This document shows, one piece after another, positions 1 to 8,362 of a stretch of DNA of 64,000 nt. Origin of the DNA: Acidobacteriota bacterium (lineage in GTDB: Bacteria; Acidobacteriota; Terriglobia; Bryobacterales; Bryobacteraceae); NCBI GenBank assembly GCA_025352795.1, contig JANXSF010000103.1, positions 1-64,000 on the forward strand, given 5' to 3'. The position numbers were made by a program, and so were the translations under genes. The notes beneath the pieces are model-generated. The model was not told the origin of the DNA, searched no databases, and worked only from the letters and a program-made list of their open reading frames with translations. Within the stretch, counting starts at the first letter, position 1. Each line of letters starts with the position of its first letter.

Positions 1-158
1 AACTTGCCGCATTGCTGTTCACTGAATTCATCGAACCGGTTCTCATCCAAGATCTGGTTCAATCCTTCGTAAAAGGGATGGCTGGCCGCTTGCACCAGCG
101 ATGTCCTCTCGATCCAGAAACCATCCTGCTGGTTTCTCCTACGTTTGCCTAACGCCAT
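1..158 (-). CDS. IS1182-like transposase, N-terminal part (cut by window edge)
   Basis: Only the first 52 codons are visible; the rest lies left of the window. Reading the minus strand from the ATG at 158, the product begins MALGKRRRNQQ, continues with DGFWIERTSL and then HPFYEGLNQILDENRFDEF. This basic start, the W-I/V-x-x-x-x-L stretch and the HPFY-x-x-LN-x-x-L-x-E-x-x-F-D segment are the usual N-terminus of IS1182-type (DDE) transposases, which cut and join DNA to move the element. The frame stays open to the window edge. The neighbouring plus-strand frame is also open over these bases but resembles nothing. The IS end should lie between 159 and about 270. Whether the transposase is complete cannot be seen. 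Confidence 0.75.
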   Translation of the reverse strand, partial: MALGKRRRNQQDGFWIERTSLVQAASHPFYEGLNQILDENRFDEFSEQQCGK

Positions 159-250
159 AAACTACTCTGACGTTGCACAGCTTTCGAAGGTCACTTCGCC
201 CCACACTTTTTCTCGATTTTCACCACGGGCTGCTAGGGCGGTCATTTTCA

Positions 251-268
251 GTTATAGAAGTTATAGAA
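251..268. repeat. 9-bp tandem duplication just upstream of the hydrolase gene
   Basis: The nonamer GTTATAGAA occurs twice in direct tandem (251-259 and 260-268), between the transposase start and the ATG of the next gene at 277. It is AT-rich and could supply a -10 box for the downstream gene or mark the edge of the insertion element. Neither role can be proven from one end of the element. Confidence 0.5.
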
Positions 269-276
269 TAAGACCC

Positions 277-1500
277 ATGCGAAATGTTGTTTTTGCCATT
301 GGCCTTGCCTCTATTCTTACGGCTGCCTCCCCTGTTGTAATCGTGAAAGACCCTGTGAAGACTGGCCTTGACGCAGACCGTCTAGCCAAAATTCCAGTAA
401 GACTAAAGTCTTTCGTGGATCAGGGAACCGCTGCCGGTTTCGTCACCTTGATCGCACGACATGGGCAAGTTGCATCGATTGATGCGGTGGGTTATACCGA
501 CATGGAAACAAAGCAACCCATGCGCACCGATGCTATATTTCAACTTCATTCCATGACTAAGCCCGTGGTCGCAATGGCCATTTTAATGTTGGCAGAAGAA
601 GGCTTGCTTTCCATTTCAGATCCCGTGGAAAAGTATTTACCGGAGTTCCGTGGGCAATCAGTGGGTGAACTAAATGCCGATAAATCCATCACGTTAGTGA
701 AGCCCATTCGACCCGTGCAGATTCGTGACTTGATGACGCACACTTCCGGCATGATGCAAAATCCACCACCCGGTATTGGGGAATTGCATGGAGCGCTTCA
801 CAAGACATTGGCAGAAGTGATCCTTGTGGCCTCTCAGCAACCGCTACTATTTCAACCGGGAACCAAATGGTCCTACAGCAACATGGGTGTGGCCGCGCTC
901 GGTCGTATCATTGAAGTGCTTTCCGGCATGCCTTTTGAAAAATATCTGGAGGCGAAGATTTTCAAGCCACTAGGAATGAACGACACGTTTATTTATCCGC
1001 CTAAAGAAAAGTTCAACCGCATGCCCACGGCTTACATCCTGAAAGATGGCAAGACGTTGAAGTATACATCGGACCCGTTGGGCGAAGGTGCAATGAAATT
1101 TCGTGAAAACGCCAAGTATCCACTACCTGAAGGCGGTTTATATTCCACCGTCAGTGACCTATTCCCGCTGTATCAACTGATGCTCAATGGGGGCCAATAT
1201 CAGGGCGTGCGCTTGCTGTCAAAGGCATCGGTCGACTTGATTACAACCAATCACACAGGGGATCTAAAGACCAGTGGTTCTGGGTACGGATGGGGTCTAG
1301 GAGTTTCAGTCGTAAAAGATGCAGCCGGTGAATCACAACTGATGTCCATTGGAACCTACGGTCATGGCGGACGCTTTGGCACGTACTGTTTCATTGATCC
1401 CAAGCGCGACATGATCGGTATTTTCATGATTCATCGCGAAGGCGGCAGTGATGAAAAGAATGCCTTCGTGGAAATGGCGATTGCTGCTGCTTTGGATTAG
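277..1500 (+). CDS. Serine beta-lactamase-fold hydrolase (class C/esterase-like), secreted
   Basis: 407 residues of the beta-lactamase/DD-peptidase-like family (PF00144), which acts through an acyl-enzyme on amide or ester substrates; many members are esterases rather than true beta-lactamases. Residues 1-18 form a signal peptide, placing the enzyme in the periplasm or outside. The catalytic SxxK is S92-M-T-K95, the YxN motif is Y200-S-N202 and the third motif is H363-G-G. The start at 277 is chosen because it gives a clean signal peptide; an in-frame TTG at 145 would add 44 residues and overlap the transposase. The gene meets the SDR gene tail to tail with a 4-base overlap. All motifs are present, so it is probably active; the substrate is unknown. 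Confidence 0.88.
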   Translation: MRNVVFAIGLASILTAASPVVIVKDPVKTGLDADRLAKIPVRLKSFVDQGTAAGFVTLIARHGQVASIDAVGYTDMETKQPMRTDAIFQLHSMTKPVVAMAILMLAEEGLLSISDPVEKYLPEFRGQSVGELNADKSITLVKPIRPVQIRDLMTHTSGMMQNPPPGIGELHGALHKTLAEVILVASQQPLLFQPGTKWSYSNMGVAALGRIIEVLSGMPFEKYLEAKIFKPLGMNDTFIYPPKEKFNRMPTAYILKDGKTLKYTSDPLGEGAMKFRENAKYPLPEGGLYSTVSDLFPLYQLMLNGGQYQGVRLLSKASVDLITTNHTGDLKTSGSGYGWGLGVSVVKDAAGESQLMSIGTYGHGGRFGTYCFIDPKRDMIGIFMIHREGGSDEKNAFVEMAIAAALD

Positions 1501-2267
1501 ACTACGGTTTCCACAAACTGCAAGGTCCCGGAGCGTCCGTCTACCACGCAGAATCTCCCGCTCATTTCATCCATTTGTCCGGACGACATTTGGTATATAA
1601 ACTCTGCGGCTTGGGACGCTGGAATATCGAGTCCTTGGGTGAAGATGTCTTCCAGCCATGGGATCCATTTTTTCGCATCGCTTGATTGCATGGTACTCGT
1701 AGCGAGTGACGTTCGGACCGTGCCGGGTTCGATGGCAAATACTTTAATGCCCCGATGCGCCACTTCTTTCGCCAATACCTCAGAGAATCGAATCAAGGCG
1801 CACTTGCTGGTAACATATGCAGAAAAATATGGAATCGCAAATGTGCCCGCGCCACTTGCCACGTTGATGATTCTTCCTTCCGTCATCAACGCCAGTGCGG
1901 CTTGAGCGAACATAACAGGTGCCCTCAGATTTACTTCCAAGCACCGCCACCACGCTTCCATGTCCGTATCAGCAACTGGCCCAATGGGCCCCGCCACACC
2001 GGCATTATTCACCAGTATGTCCAGCCGTCCAAACTTGTCCCGCACTTGATCCATTACGCGTTGCGCGCGACCATCTTCCGTAACATCGGCCACAAGCACA
2101 AGCGACTGTCCACCGTGGGTTTCAATAACAGCCGCAGTCTGGGCCAACTCATCCGCATTACGAGAAACCAGTACGATATCGGCACCGGCTCGCGCCAACC
2201 GAATCGCTGTTTCGCGTCCGATCCCCCGACCTGCACCGGTAATCAAAATCACTTTACCTTGAAGCAT
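1497..2267 (-). CDS. SDR-family NAD(P)-dependent oxidoreductase
   Basis: 256 residues, a classical short-chain dehydrogenase. The Rossmann motif TGAGRGIG is at residues 10-17, NNAG lies near residue 87, the catalytic Ser is in VASGAG and the Tyr/Lys pair is in YVTSK. It should oxidise or reduce a hydroxyl/keto group of a small molecule in the cytoplasm with NAD(P). An AGAGGG ribosome site precedes the ATG at 2267. It stands alone between the hydrolase (convergent) and the lactonase gene (same strand, about 90 bases upstream). The substrate cannot be told from the sequence. Confidence 0.9.
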   Translation of the reverse strand: MLQGKVILITGAGRGIGRETAIRLARAGADIVLVSRNADELAQTAAVIETHGGQSLVLVADVTEDGRAQRVMDQVRDKFGRLDILVNNAGVAGPIGPVADTDMEAWWRCLEVNLRAPVMFAQAALALMTEGRIINVASGAGTFAIPYFSAYVTSKCALIRFSEVLAKEVAHRGIKVFAIEPGTVRTSLATSTMQSSDAKKWIPWLEDIFTQGLDIPASQAAEFIYQMSSGQMDEMSGRFCVVDGRSGTLQFVETVV

Positions 2268-2354
2268 CGGCCCTCTTTTTCGTGGCTGCTAGCAAGCGCC
2301 TTGAATATGAACTGAGTGCCCGCCATTGCCATTGCTGCAATCAAGCGGAACACG

Positions 2355-3533
2355 TTATTTCAAGGCGAGAAAGCGAATGGAAACAGGCGCGCCAACTTCC
2401 AGTTGCTTGCCCATGGGCGTCAGTTTGCCGTTGCTCTGGTCAATACGAAACATCACAATATTGTCAGAATTCTGATTCGCAGCAAACAAATAATTTCCCG
2501 TCGGATCAATGCGAAAGTTACGCGGAACCTTGCCTTGTGTTGAGGTATGATCGACGGCGGTTAACGTACCGTCCATTTGATTAATTTTGAACAGCGCAAT
2601 GGTATTGTGGCCTCGGTTTGAACCATACAACCACTTGCCCGATGGATGCACCAACACCTCCGCCGTAGATGCACCTGTTCGATCCGCATCTTTCGGCAAG
2701 GTAGAAATTGTTTGAATTTCTTTCAGAGTGCCTAGTTTGGCGTTCCATTGGAATGCCGTAACGGTCAACGCCATTTCATTGATCACATAGCCATACTTTC
2801 CCGATGGATGAAAGCTGAAGTGGCGCGGACCACTGCCAGGGGCCATTTTGGTGAAGGGAGGATCGTTTGCCGCAATGGTCCCATTCATGACATTCAGCTT
2901 GTAGACCATCACCTGATCCAGCCCCAAATCACCCACAATCAGAAATCGGTTGTCCTTCGATAAATTCACAGAATGAGCGTGCGGACCCGCTTGCCGCTGC
3001 TTATCCACACTCGATCCTTTGTGTTGATCAATGGTTGCAGCGGGCTTCAGGGAGCCATCTGCATTGATCGGGAACGACGCAACACTTCCCGTGCCATAGT
3101 TCGCTACCAGCAATGTCTTACCGGTCTTATCCACCACCAGATGGCAAGGCCCACCACCACCGGCGAGCACATCGTTTATCTTGGTCAACTTGCCAGATTG
3201 CTTGTCAATTGTGTAAGCAGTAACGAACCCATCCCGCTTGGCTGCAATTGAAGAACTTTCGCTGACGGCATACAGATTTTTGCCATTGGGATGAATGGCA
3301 ACAAACGATGGATTATCTACCTCTGCGGCTAAACCCAGCTCTTTAACATACCCAGTGGCGGCGTCAAACTGGTAGGCATAAATGCCTTTACTTTTATCCC
3401 TGGTGTAAGTTCCCACATACATCAGAAACTTACCCTTGGCAGGCTTGGCCGTGAGTGTTAAGGGCAAGAGCAAACTGGCGCACAAGGCGAACGGAACTGC
3501 TAGACGACTGGCAATAGGCATGGATTCCATCAT
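2355..3533 (-). CDS. Secreted lactonase-family (6-phosphogluconolactonase-like) beta-propeller
   Basis: About 392 residues of the lactonase family PF10282, a seven-bladed propeller related to YbhE-type 6-phosphogluconolactonase and muconate-lactonizing enzymes. Repeated blade motifs with HPSGK, NYGTGS and DPTGNYLFAANQ are visible, and the family start MYVGTYT follows the leader. A signal peptide ending near TLTA points to export, so a cytoplasmic pentose-phosphate role is unlikely; hydrolysis of an extracellular lactone is more plausible. Start choice is uncertain: a GTG at 3560, ATGs at 3533/3530 or an ATG at 3521 are all in frame, the last directly before the hydrophobic leader. It is divergent from the esterase gene, sharing roughly 90 bases of promoter region. 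Confidence 0.85.
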   Translation of the reverse strand: MMESMPIASRLAVPFALCASLLLPLTLTAKPAKGKFLMYVGTYTRDKSKGIYAYQFDAATGYVKELGLAAEVDNPSFVAIHPNGKNLYAVSESSSIAAKRDGFVTAYTIDKQSGKLTKINDVLAGGGGPCHLVVDKTGKTLLVANYGTGSVASFPINADGSLKPAATIDQHKGSSVDKQRQAGPHAHSVNLSKDNRFLIVGDLGLDQVMVYKLNVMNGTIAANDPPFTKMAPGSGPRHFSFHPSGKYGYVINEMALTVTAFQWNAKLGTLKEIQTISTLPKDADRTGASTAEVLVHPSGKWLYGSNRGHNTIALFKINQMDGTLTAVDHTSTQGKVPRNFRIDPTGNYLFAANQNSDNIVMFRIDQSNGKLTPMGKQLEVGAPVSIRFLALK

Positions 3534-3621
3534 AATGCTTTTACGAAAAATAAGTGACACCGAAGATTACTCGTTGCCAGGCTCAGCAATCAAGTTCACG
3601 ATTCGTGACATAATCCGCCTC

Positions 3622-5628
3622 ATGCGCGCTTTCTTTATTCTGCTGGCAATCCCACTTTCAGCTCAACCAGATCAAGAGGCTTTTCAGCGCATGCTCGAAA
3701 GTAAACAGGCGGTAACTCAGTATTTGGTCAACCGGGCATCGGTCATTACGAAGAAAGCGGTCACCGAATTAGCTTCGCCACAAACGTGGGAACCGGTCAG
3801 GGCCAAGCGCTTAGAAGAAATGCGCGACATGCTAGGACTGTTGCCTTGGCCTGCACGAACGCCTTTGAACGTCCGCATCACAGGCACTTTGGACAAGGGC
3901 GATTACACCGTTGAGAAAATTGTGTTTGAGAGCATGCCCAAGATTTATGTCACCGGCAATCTGTATCTCCCCAAGAAACATAAAGGAAAGCTACCAGCCA
4001 TTGTCTATGTTTGTGGCCACGCCTATTCGCCCCACGGCGACAAGACCATCTATCAGCGTCATGGCATTTCGTTTGCCAAGAATGGCTATGTGGCCATTAT
4101 TCTTGATTCCATTCAGATTTCTGAAACATTTGCATTGCATCATGGTGTTGGCTGGCAGGAAATGCCCGATTGGTATGCCCGCGGATATACCCCAGCAGGA
4201 GTGGAAGTGTGGAACGCCATGCGTGCCATTGACTATCTGGAAACGCGGTCTGAGGTGGATAAAAACCGCATCGGAATGACCGGCCGATCCGGTGGTGCGG
4301 CAATGAGTTGGTTCACAGCCGCAGTGGATCAACGGGTGCAAGCAGTGGCTCCCGTAATGGGCATCAGCACCTATGAGGCGAACGTGAAAAACAATACGCA
4401 GCGGCTGCATTGTGATTGTATGTTTGCCATTAACAGTTACATGCACGACATGATGCATCAAGGCGCACTCATTGCCCCAAAGCCTTTGTTAATGGCCCAT
4501 GGCAAGAAGGATGACCTGTTCCCCGTAGTCGGTTACGAAGACTTTGAACATCGTATCAGTTCTTTGTACACCGGATATGGCAAGCAGGAATTCTTTTCTA
4601 ATGTGGTGGTTGATACGGGGCACGAAGACTCCACATTCCTCCGTGAAAAAGTCATCCGTTTTTTCGACAAACAGTTTCTGCAAAAAGAGAATCGTAATTT
4701 GGACATGGACTATTCCGATGCGCCAGAAGACCAATTGGACGTGTTCGCAGGCAATGTTCCTGCCGATGCGATGAACTTCAGGGTTCATGAAACCTTCACT
4801 ACACCAGCAGTAAAAACCTACCGATCTGCATCAGAGTGGCAAGCGCGTGCAGCGCAATTGCTTCCCACACTGCGTGAGAAAGTATTCGCCGGTGTAAAGG
4901 CACCATCCACCGCACCGCAATGGAAAGTCCAAGGGAAAACCAATGGGTTTGATGTTCTGCAATGGCAATCGGAACCAGGCATTCTGCTGCGCGGATTGAT
5001 GCGCAGCCCAACCCAAGCTTCGGGCAAAGCGGCCGCAGTGTTATATATTGCCAGCGATGGCGATGACCCGCAAGCTGTGCAGGCCTTATTCTACGGTGTC
5101 AGCGCGCGAACCAAGGCCATTCAATTTGTTGTGTATCCACGCGGAATCGGTGAGATTGGTTGGCCCAAAAGTTTCGCCAAGGACACACTGCGCAACGCGA
5201 TGCACACAGGTCAGACAATTGACTCCATGCGATTAACCGATGTGCTGAGTGCCATTGCCGTGCTGCGCCAGCAACCAAATGTTGACCCGCTAAGAATCAT
5301 GATTCTTGGCCGTGGCGTAGCGGGTGCCATTGGCCTTTACGCAGCTCTGCTTGATCCGCGCATTGAACAGGTGACACTTTTAGATCCCCCGTCCTCACAT
5401 GTAGAAGGTCCTATTTTTTTGAACGTACTTCGGCACACTGACATCACCGAAGCCGCTGCTCTACTGGCACCCAGACGGTTGAATTTTTATGGGCGTATGC
5501 CTGCTGCGTTTGAACGCACCAAAAACTTATATGCACTGTTAGGCCTGGCAGACCATGTGTTTCTTACGATGAGTTTGGAAGGGCCGCTGCTGGGCAAGTA
5601 TGATCACAGGTTTGCATCTGGCCTTTGA
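3622..5628 (+). CDS. Secreted two-part alpha/beta hydrolase (acetyl-xylan-esterase-like)
   Basis: 668 residues. After a short signal peptide (about 15 residues, ending LSAQ), the first half is an alpha/beta hydrolase of the acetyl xylan esterase/dienelactone type: the nucleophile elbow is G221-R-S223-G-G, and D in HGKKDDLFP and H in DTGHED can complete the triad. The second half (about 400-668) resembles another hydrolase domain, but its elbow reads G563-R-G565-V-A-G with Gly in place of Ser, so it is probably non-catalytic. The ATG at 3622 is chosen over an upstream in-frame start at 3436 because it begins the signal peptide. The stop overlaps the start region of the sialidase-like gene, implying an operon. 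Likely role: deacetylation or ester removal from plant or microbial polysaccharide. Confidence 0.85.
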   Translation: MRAFFILLAIPLSAQPDQEAFQRMLESKQAVTQYLVNRASVITKKAVTELASPQTWEPVRAKRLEEMRDMLGLLPWPARTPLNVRITGTLDKGDYTVEKIVFESMPKIYVTGNLYLPKKHKGKLPAIVYVCGHAYSPHGDKTIYQRHGISFAKNGYVAIILDSIQISETFALHHGVGWQEMPDWYARGYTPAGVEVWNAMRAIDYLETRSEVDKNRIGMTGRSGGAAMSWFTAAVDQRVQAVAPVMGISTYEANVKNNTQRLHCDCMFAINSYMHDMMHQGALIAPKPLLMAHGKKDDLFPVVGYEDFEHRISSLYTGYGKQEFFSNVVVDTGHEDSTFLREKVIRFFDKQFLQKENRNLDMDYSDAPEDQLDVFAGNVPADAMNFRVHETFTTPAVKTYRSASEWQARAAQLLPTLREKVFAGVKAPSTAPQWKVQGKTNGFDVLQWQSEPGILLRGLMRSPTQASGKAAAVLYIASDGDDPQAVQALFYGVSARTKAIQFVVYPRGIGEIGWPKSFAKDTLRNAMHTGQTIDSMRLTDVLSAIAVLRQQPNVDPLRIMILGRGVAGAIGLYAALLDPRIEQVTLLDPPSSHVEGPIFLNVLRHTDITEAAALLAPRRLNFYGRMPAAFERTKNLYALLGLADHVFLTMSLEGPLLGKYDHRFASGL

Positions 5629-5630
5629 AC

Positions 5631-6860
5631 ATGAATCGACGAATTTTTTTAAGTAGCGCAGTTTTCGCCGTCGCCCAATCTCGCGACATCACCAAAGAAG
5701 TCTTTTTGCGCTCCCCTGGCAAGGGTACAGCGGTGATGGGCATTGCCCATTACACCCAAAAGGCGGGCGGTGCGATGACTTCGGTGGAACAACATTGGAG
5801 CCGATCGGACACCATCGACATCGCTTATACCCGTCATTCAAACGACTACGGAGCCACCTGGAGTGCATCGCAGAAAGTTATCACCGGTGAAAAGCGCACC
5901 ACTGGAATGTGGCGTAAACATCTTCGACCAGGATGGATAGATCAGCGCACCGGTCGTTATATTAATTTATGGGTCGAAGGCGTGTTGCCCAGCGATGATC
6001 CGCTGGAAGGCATGCGGCAGTGGAATATTTTCTATTCTGTCAACGGTGGCAAGTCGCAACAGATAATCCATAAAGGTGCTGAATACAATGCCGGGCATGC
6101 GCTTCCTGAAGTGTATCGTGGCAAGAATTCGGTGATGCTGGGCGATAGCACCTGCACACCTGTAAGTGCGCCAGACGGCTCTATTCTGTTGCCTACCAGC
6201 GTTGCTCCTCTTGGTCACGATGGAAAACTCTACAACCCCGCTGGAGCGTATACTTTCCACGACGCAGCAATTCTGCATGGCCGTTGGAAGGGTGATCGAT
6301 TGGAATGGGAAACTGGAGATCGCATTAGGGCCGACCCTGAACGTGCTACCCGTGGCATGGACGAACCAACGCTTGCACGGATGGCCAATGGCAAATGGAT
6401 TTGCATTCTGCGTGGGTCCAACGACAAGAAACCAAATCTGCCAAGCTACCGTTGGATTTCTTACTCAAACGATGGCGGCTGGAATTGGTCTAAGCCTGCA
6501 CCCTGGACTTACAACGATGGGGAACCATTCTTTTCCCCCAGCGCCTGTTCGCAACTCATACCTCATTCAAATGGCCGTGTTTATTGGGCTGGAAACATTA
6601 CTCCGGTGAATCCGCGCGGCAATCGTCCACGATATCCATTCGTCATTGGAGAAGTGGATCAAGATACTGGCTTGCTGATTCGAAGCAGCATTCGAGTAGT
6701 AGATGATAAGCAGGCCGAGGACGACCCAATCCTGTCGCTCTCCAATTTCTATGCTCGACAAGATCGCAAAACTGGGGGCATTGCCATCCACATGACAAGA
6801 TTATTCACGCTTGAAAGCGGCTGGCTGGGCGACGCTTATTTGTACCGGATACCCATCTAA
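5631..6860 (+). CDS. Sialidase-fold (BNR repeat) exo-hydrolase-like protein, secreted
   Basis: 409 residues. An N-terminal signal (MNRRIFLSSAVFAVAQS) is followed by a six-bladed-propeller type sequence with two clear Asp-boxes, SNDYGATW (residues 70-77) and SNDGGWNW (near 280). Such proteins are exo-alpha-sialidase/neuraminidase-like and usually cleave terminal sugars. A TTG at 5625 is also in frame, but the ATG at 5631 sits right after the stop of the esterase gene (three bases apart), so translation is probably coupled. It meets the sulfatase gene tail to tail with a 4-base overlap. True sialidase activity is not assured; many acidobacterial and planctomycete homologues have unknown sugars as substrate. 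Confidence 0.8.
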   Translation: MNRRIFLSSAVFAVAQSRDITKEVFLRSPGKGTAVMGIAHYTQKAGGAMTSVEQHWSRSDTIDIAYTRHSNDYGATWSASQKVITGEKRTTGMWRKHLRPGWIDQRTGRYINLWVEGVLPSDDPLEGMRQWNIFYSVNGGKSQQIIHKGAEYNAGHALPEVYRGKNSVMLGDSTCTPVSAPDGSILLPTSVAPLGHDGKLYNPAGAYTFHDAAILHGRWKGDRLEWETGDRIRADPERATRGMDEPTLARMANGKWICILRGSNDKKPNLPSYRWISYSNDGGWNWSKPAPWTYNDGEPFFSPSACSQLIPHSNGRVYWAGNITPVNPRGNRPRYPFVIGEVDQDTGLLIRSSIRVVDDKQAEDDPILSLSNFYARQDRKTGGIAIHMTRLFTLESGWLGDAYLYRIPI

Positions 6861-8293
6861 CTTCTGCTGCGCCCTTCACTTTTATATTGATCTAATAAAT
6901 CGGTAAGCCGTTTCACAACCTCGGGATGCTTCAAATAAAGATTGTCGGCTTCCGTTGGATCTTTGATCAAATGATACAGTTCGCCTTCCGCTTCACCAGG
7001 CTTGGGTTTGATTTTCTTCGGTAGCGTAAATCCGCCAGACCCTCTACCAACAATAAGCTTCCACTCGCCTTGTCGAATGGCAAACAAGCCTTCTGACGAA
7101 TGATGGACCACTGCGGGCCGTGTGGTTTTTCCCCCGCGCATGGCAGGCAACAACGAAAAGCTGTCTTCGCCGGCATCGTGCGGTAAGGTAATCGAATGCA
7201 GATCGGCAAGCGTCGCCATGAAGTCTGTCAGACAACATGTTTCATCACTTATGGAATTGGGTTTCACTTTGCCGGGCCATCGTACCAGAAAGGGAATCCG
7301 ATGCCCGGCATCGTGGATATCTGCTTTCTGACCACGCCAATCAGCATTCGCTCGATGCTTCGGAAATTTCTCCTTATCTTCCGGAGTCCAGTGCGCGCCA
7401 TTGTCACTTGTGAAAATCAGCAACGTATTTTTCGCCTTTCCAGATTGTTCCACTGCGCGCAAAATCTGACCCAGAATATTATCCACTTGAACCACAAAAT
7501 CCCCATAGATTCCTGCCTTCGATTTCCCTTGAAACTGCGGCAGAGGAAGCCATGGAGTATGAGGACCAGTGAGCGGCAGGTAAAGAAAATATGGCTTTTC
7601 ACCACGCGACCGAGTGTTGATGAAATCCACAGCTTTGCTGGTGATGGTGGGCAAAGTCTGTTCCATCTTGAAGTTGGGACCAATGGGACCAGCACGCCAG
7701 AAAACGCCGCGTGGTTCGTTCATGCCAGCAGTTTCTGCAGAAGGTTGTTCAGTGGCCCGGTCATTCTCTACGAACAAATACGGAGCCATATCAAGTGAAG
7801 CGGGGATGCCGTAAAAATAATCGAATCCATGGTAGTTGGGGCAAGGATGCAAAGGCTTAGAGTAATCCGTCTTATCCTCCGTACCCAATCCCAGATGCCA
7901 TTTCCCGATGCAGCCCGTTGTGTAGCCTTGATCCTTAAGCAACGCGGCTACGGTCATTCTTCCTGGCTCAATCAAGTTGGGAGAATAGCCTTGCAGCACG
8001 CCACTTTTCAATCGACTTCGCCAGCAATACCGACCAGTGAGGATGCCATAGCGCGTCGGAGTGCAGACCGCTGAAGGCGAGTGCATATCGTTGAACCTCA
8101 TCCCTTCACTGGCAAGCCGTGCGGCATTGGGCATGGGCACTTGGGTCTTTGGGTTGTAGCAGGAAAGATCTCCCCATCCAAGATCGTCGGCCAGTATGTA
8201 TACGATATTCGGCTTTTCTGCTGCTCCAAATAAAGCAGGGAGTGATGCGGCACCAAGGCCCATGGATCGGGCAAAATCGCGACGTGATTGCAT
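6857..8293 (-). CDS. Sulfatase (formylglycine-dependent arylsulfatase family), Tat-exported
   Basis: 478 residues. The N-terminus SRRDFARSMGLGAAS is a twin-arginine-type signal. The type I sulfatase signature C77-T-P-T-R81 is intact, so Cys77 can be converted to formylglycine by a sulfatase-maturating enzyme encoded elsewhere. The metal-binding ADDLGWGD motif is at residues 35-42 and a second sulfatase signature GKWHLG is present, with the DNG of FTSDNGAHW near the middle. The enzyme hydrolyses sulfate esters, probably on polysaccharides, in the periplasm or outside. Its neighbours (esterase, sialidase-like protein, LacI regulator) fit glycan degradation. Length is normal for the family. Confidence 0.93.
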   Translation of the reverse strand: MQSRRDFARSMGLGAASLPALFGAAEKPNIVYILADDLGWGDLSCYNPKTQVPMPNAARLASEGMRFNDMHSPSAVCTPTRYGILTGRYCWRSRLKSGVLQGYSPNLIEPGRMTVAALLKDQGYTTGCIGKWHLGLGTEDKTDYSKPLHPCPNYHGFDYFYGIPASLDMAPYLFVENDRATEQPSAETAGMNEPRGVFWRAGPIGPNFKMEQTLPTITSKAVDFINTRSRGEKPYFLYLPLTGPHTPWLPLPQFQGKSKAGIYGDFVVQVDNILGQILRAVEQSGKAKNTLLIFTSDNGAHWTPEDKEKFPKHRANADWRGQKADIHDAGHRIPFLVRWPGKVKPNSISDETCCLTDFMATLADLHSITLPHDAGEDSFSLLPAMRGGKTTRPAVVHHSSEGLFAIRQGEWKLIVGRGSGGFTLPKKIKPKPGEAEGELYHLIKDPTEADNLYLKHPEVVKRLTDLLDQYKSEGRSRS

Positions 8294-8362
8294 GGCCGCT
8301 ATTGTGTCGCGAGTGAGGGATAGAGCGCAACTATGCGATTATATAAATTCCCACTTGGTTGA

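Noticed and set aside
3-152. Plus-strand frame open from the left edge, ending at 152
   Set aside because: Antisense to the transposase start, which has a recognisable family pattern; the plus frame has none.
1755-2315. 186-codon plus-strand frame inside the SDR region
   Set aside because: Antisense to a well-supported SDR with complete motifs.
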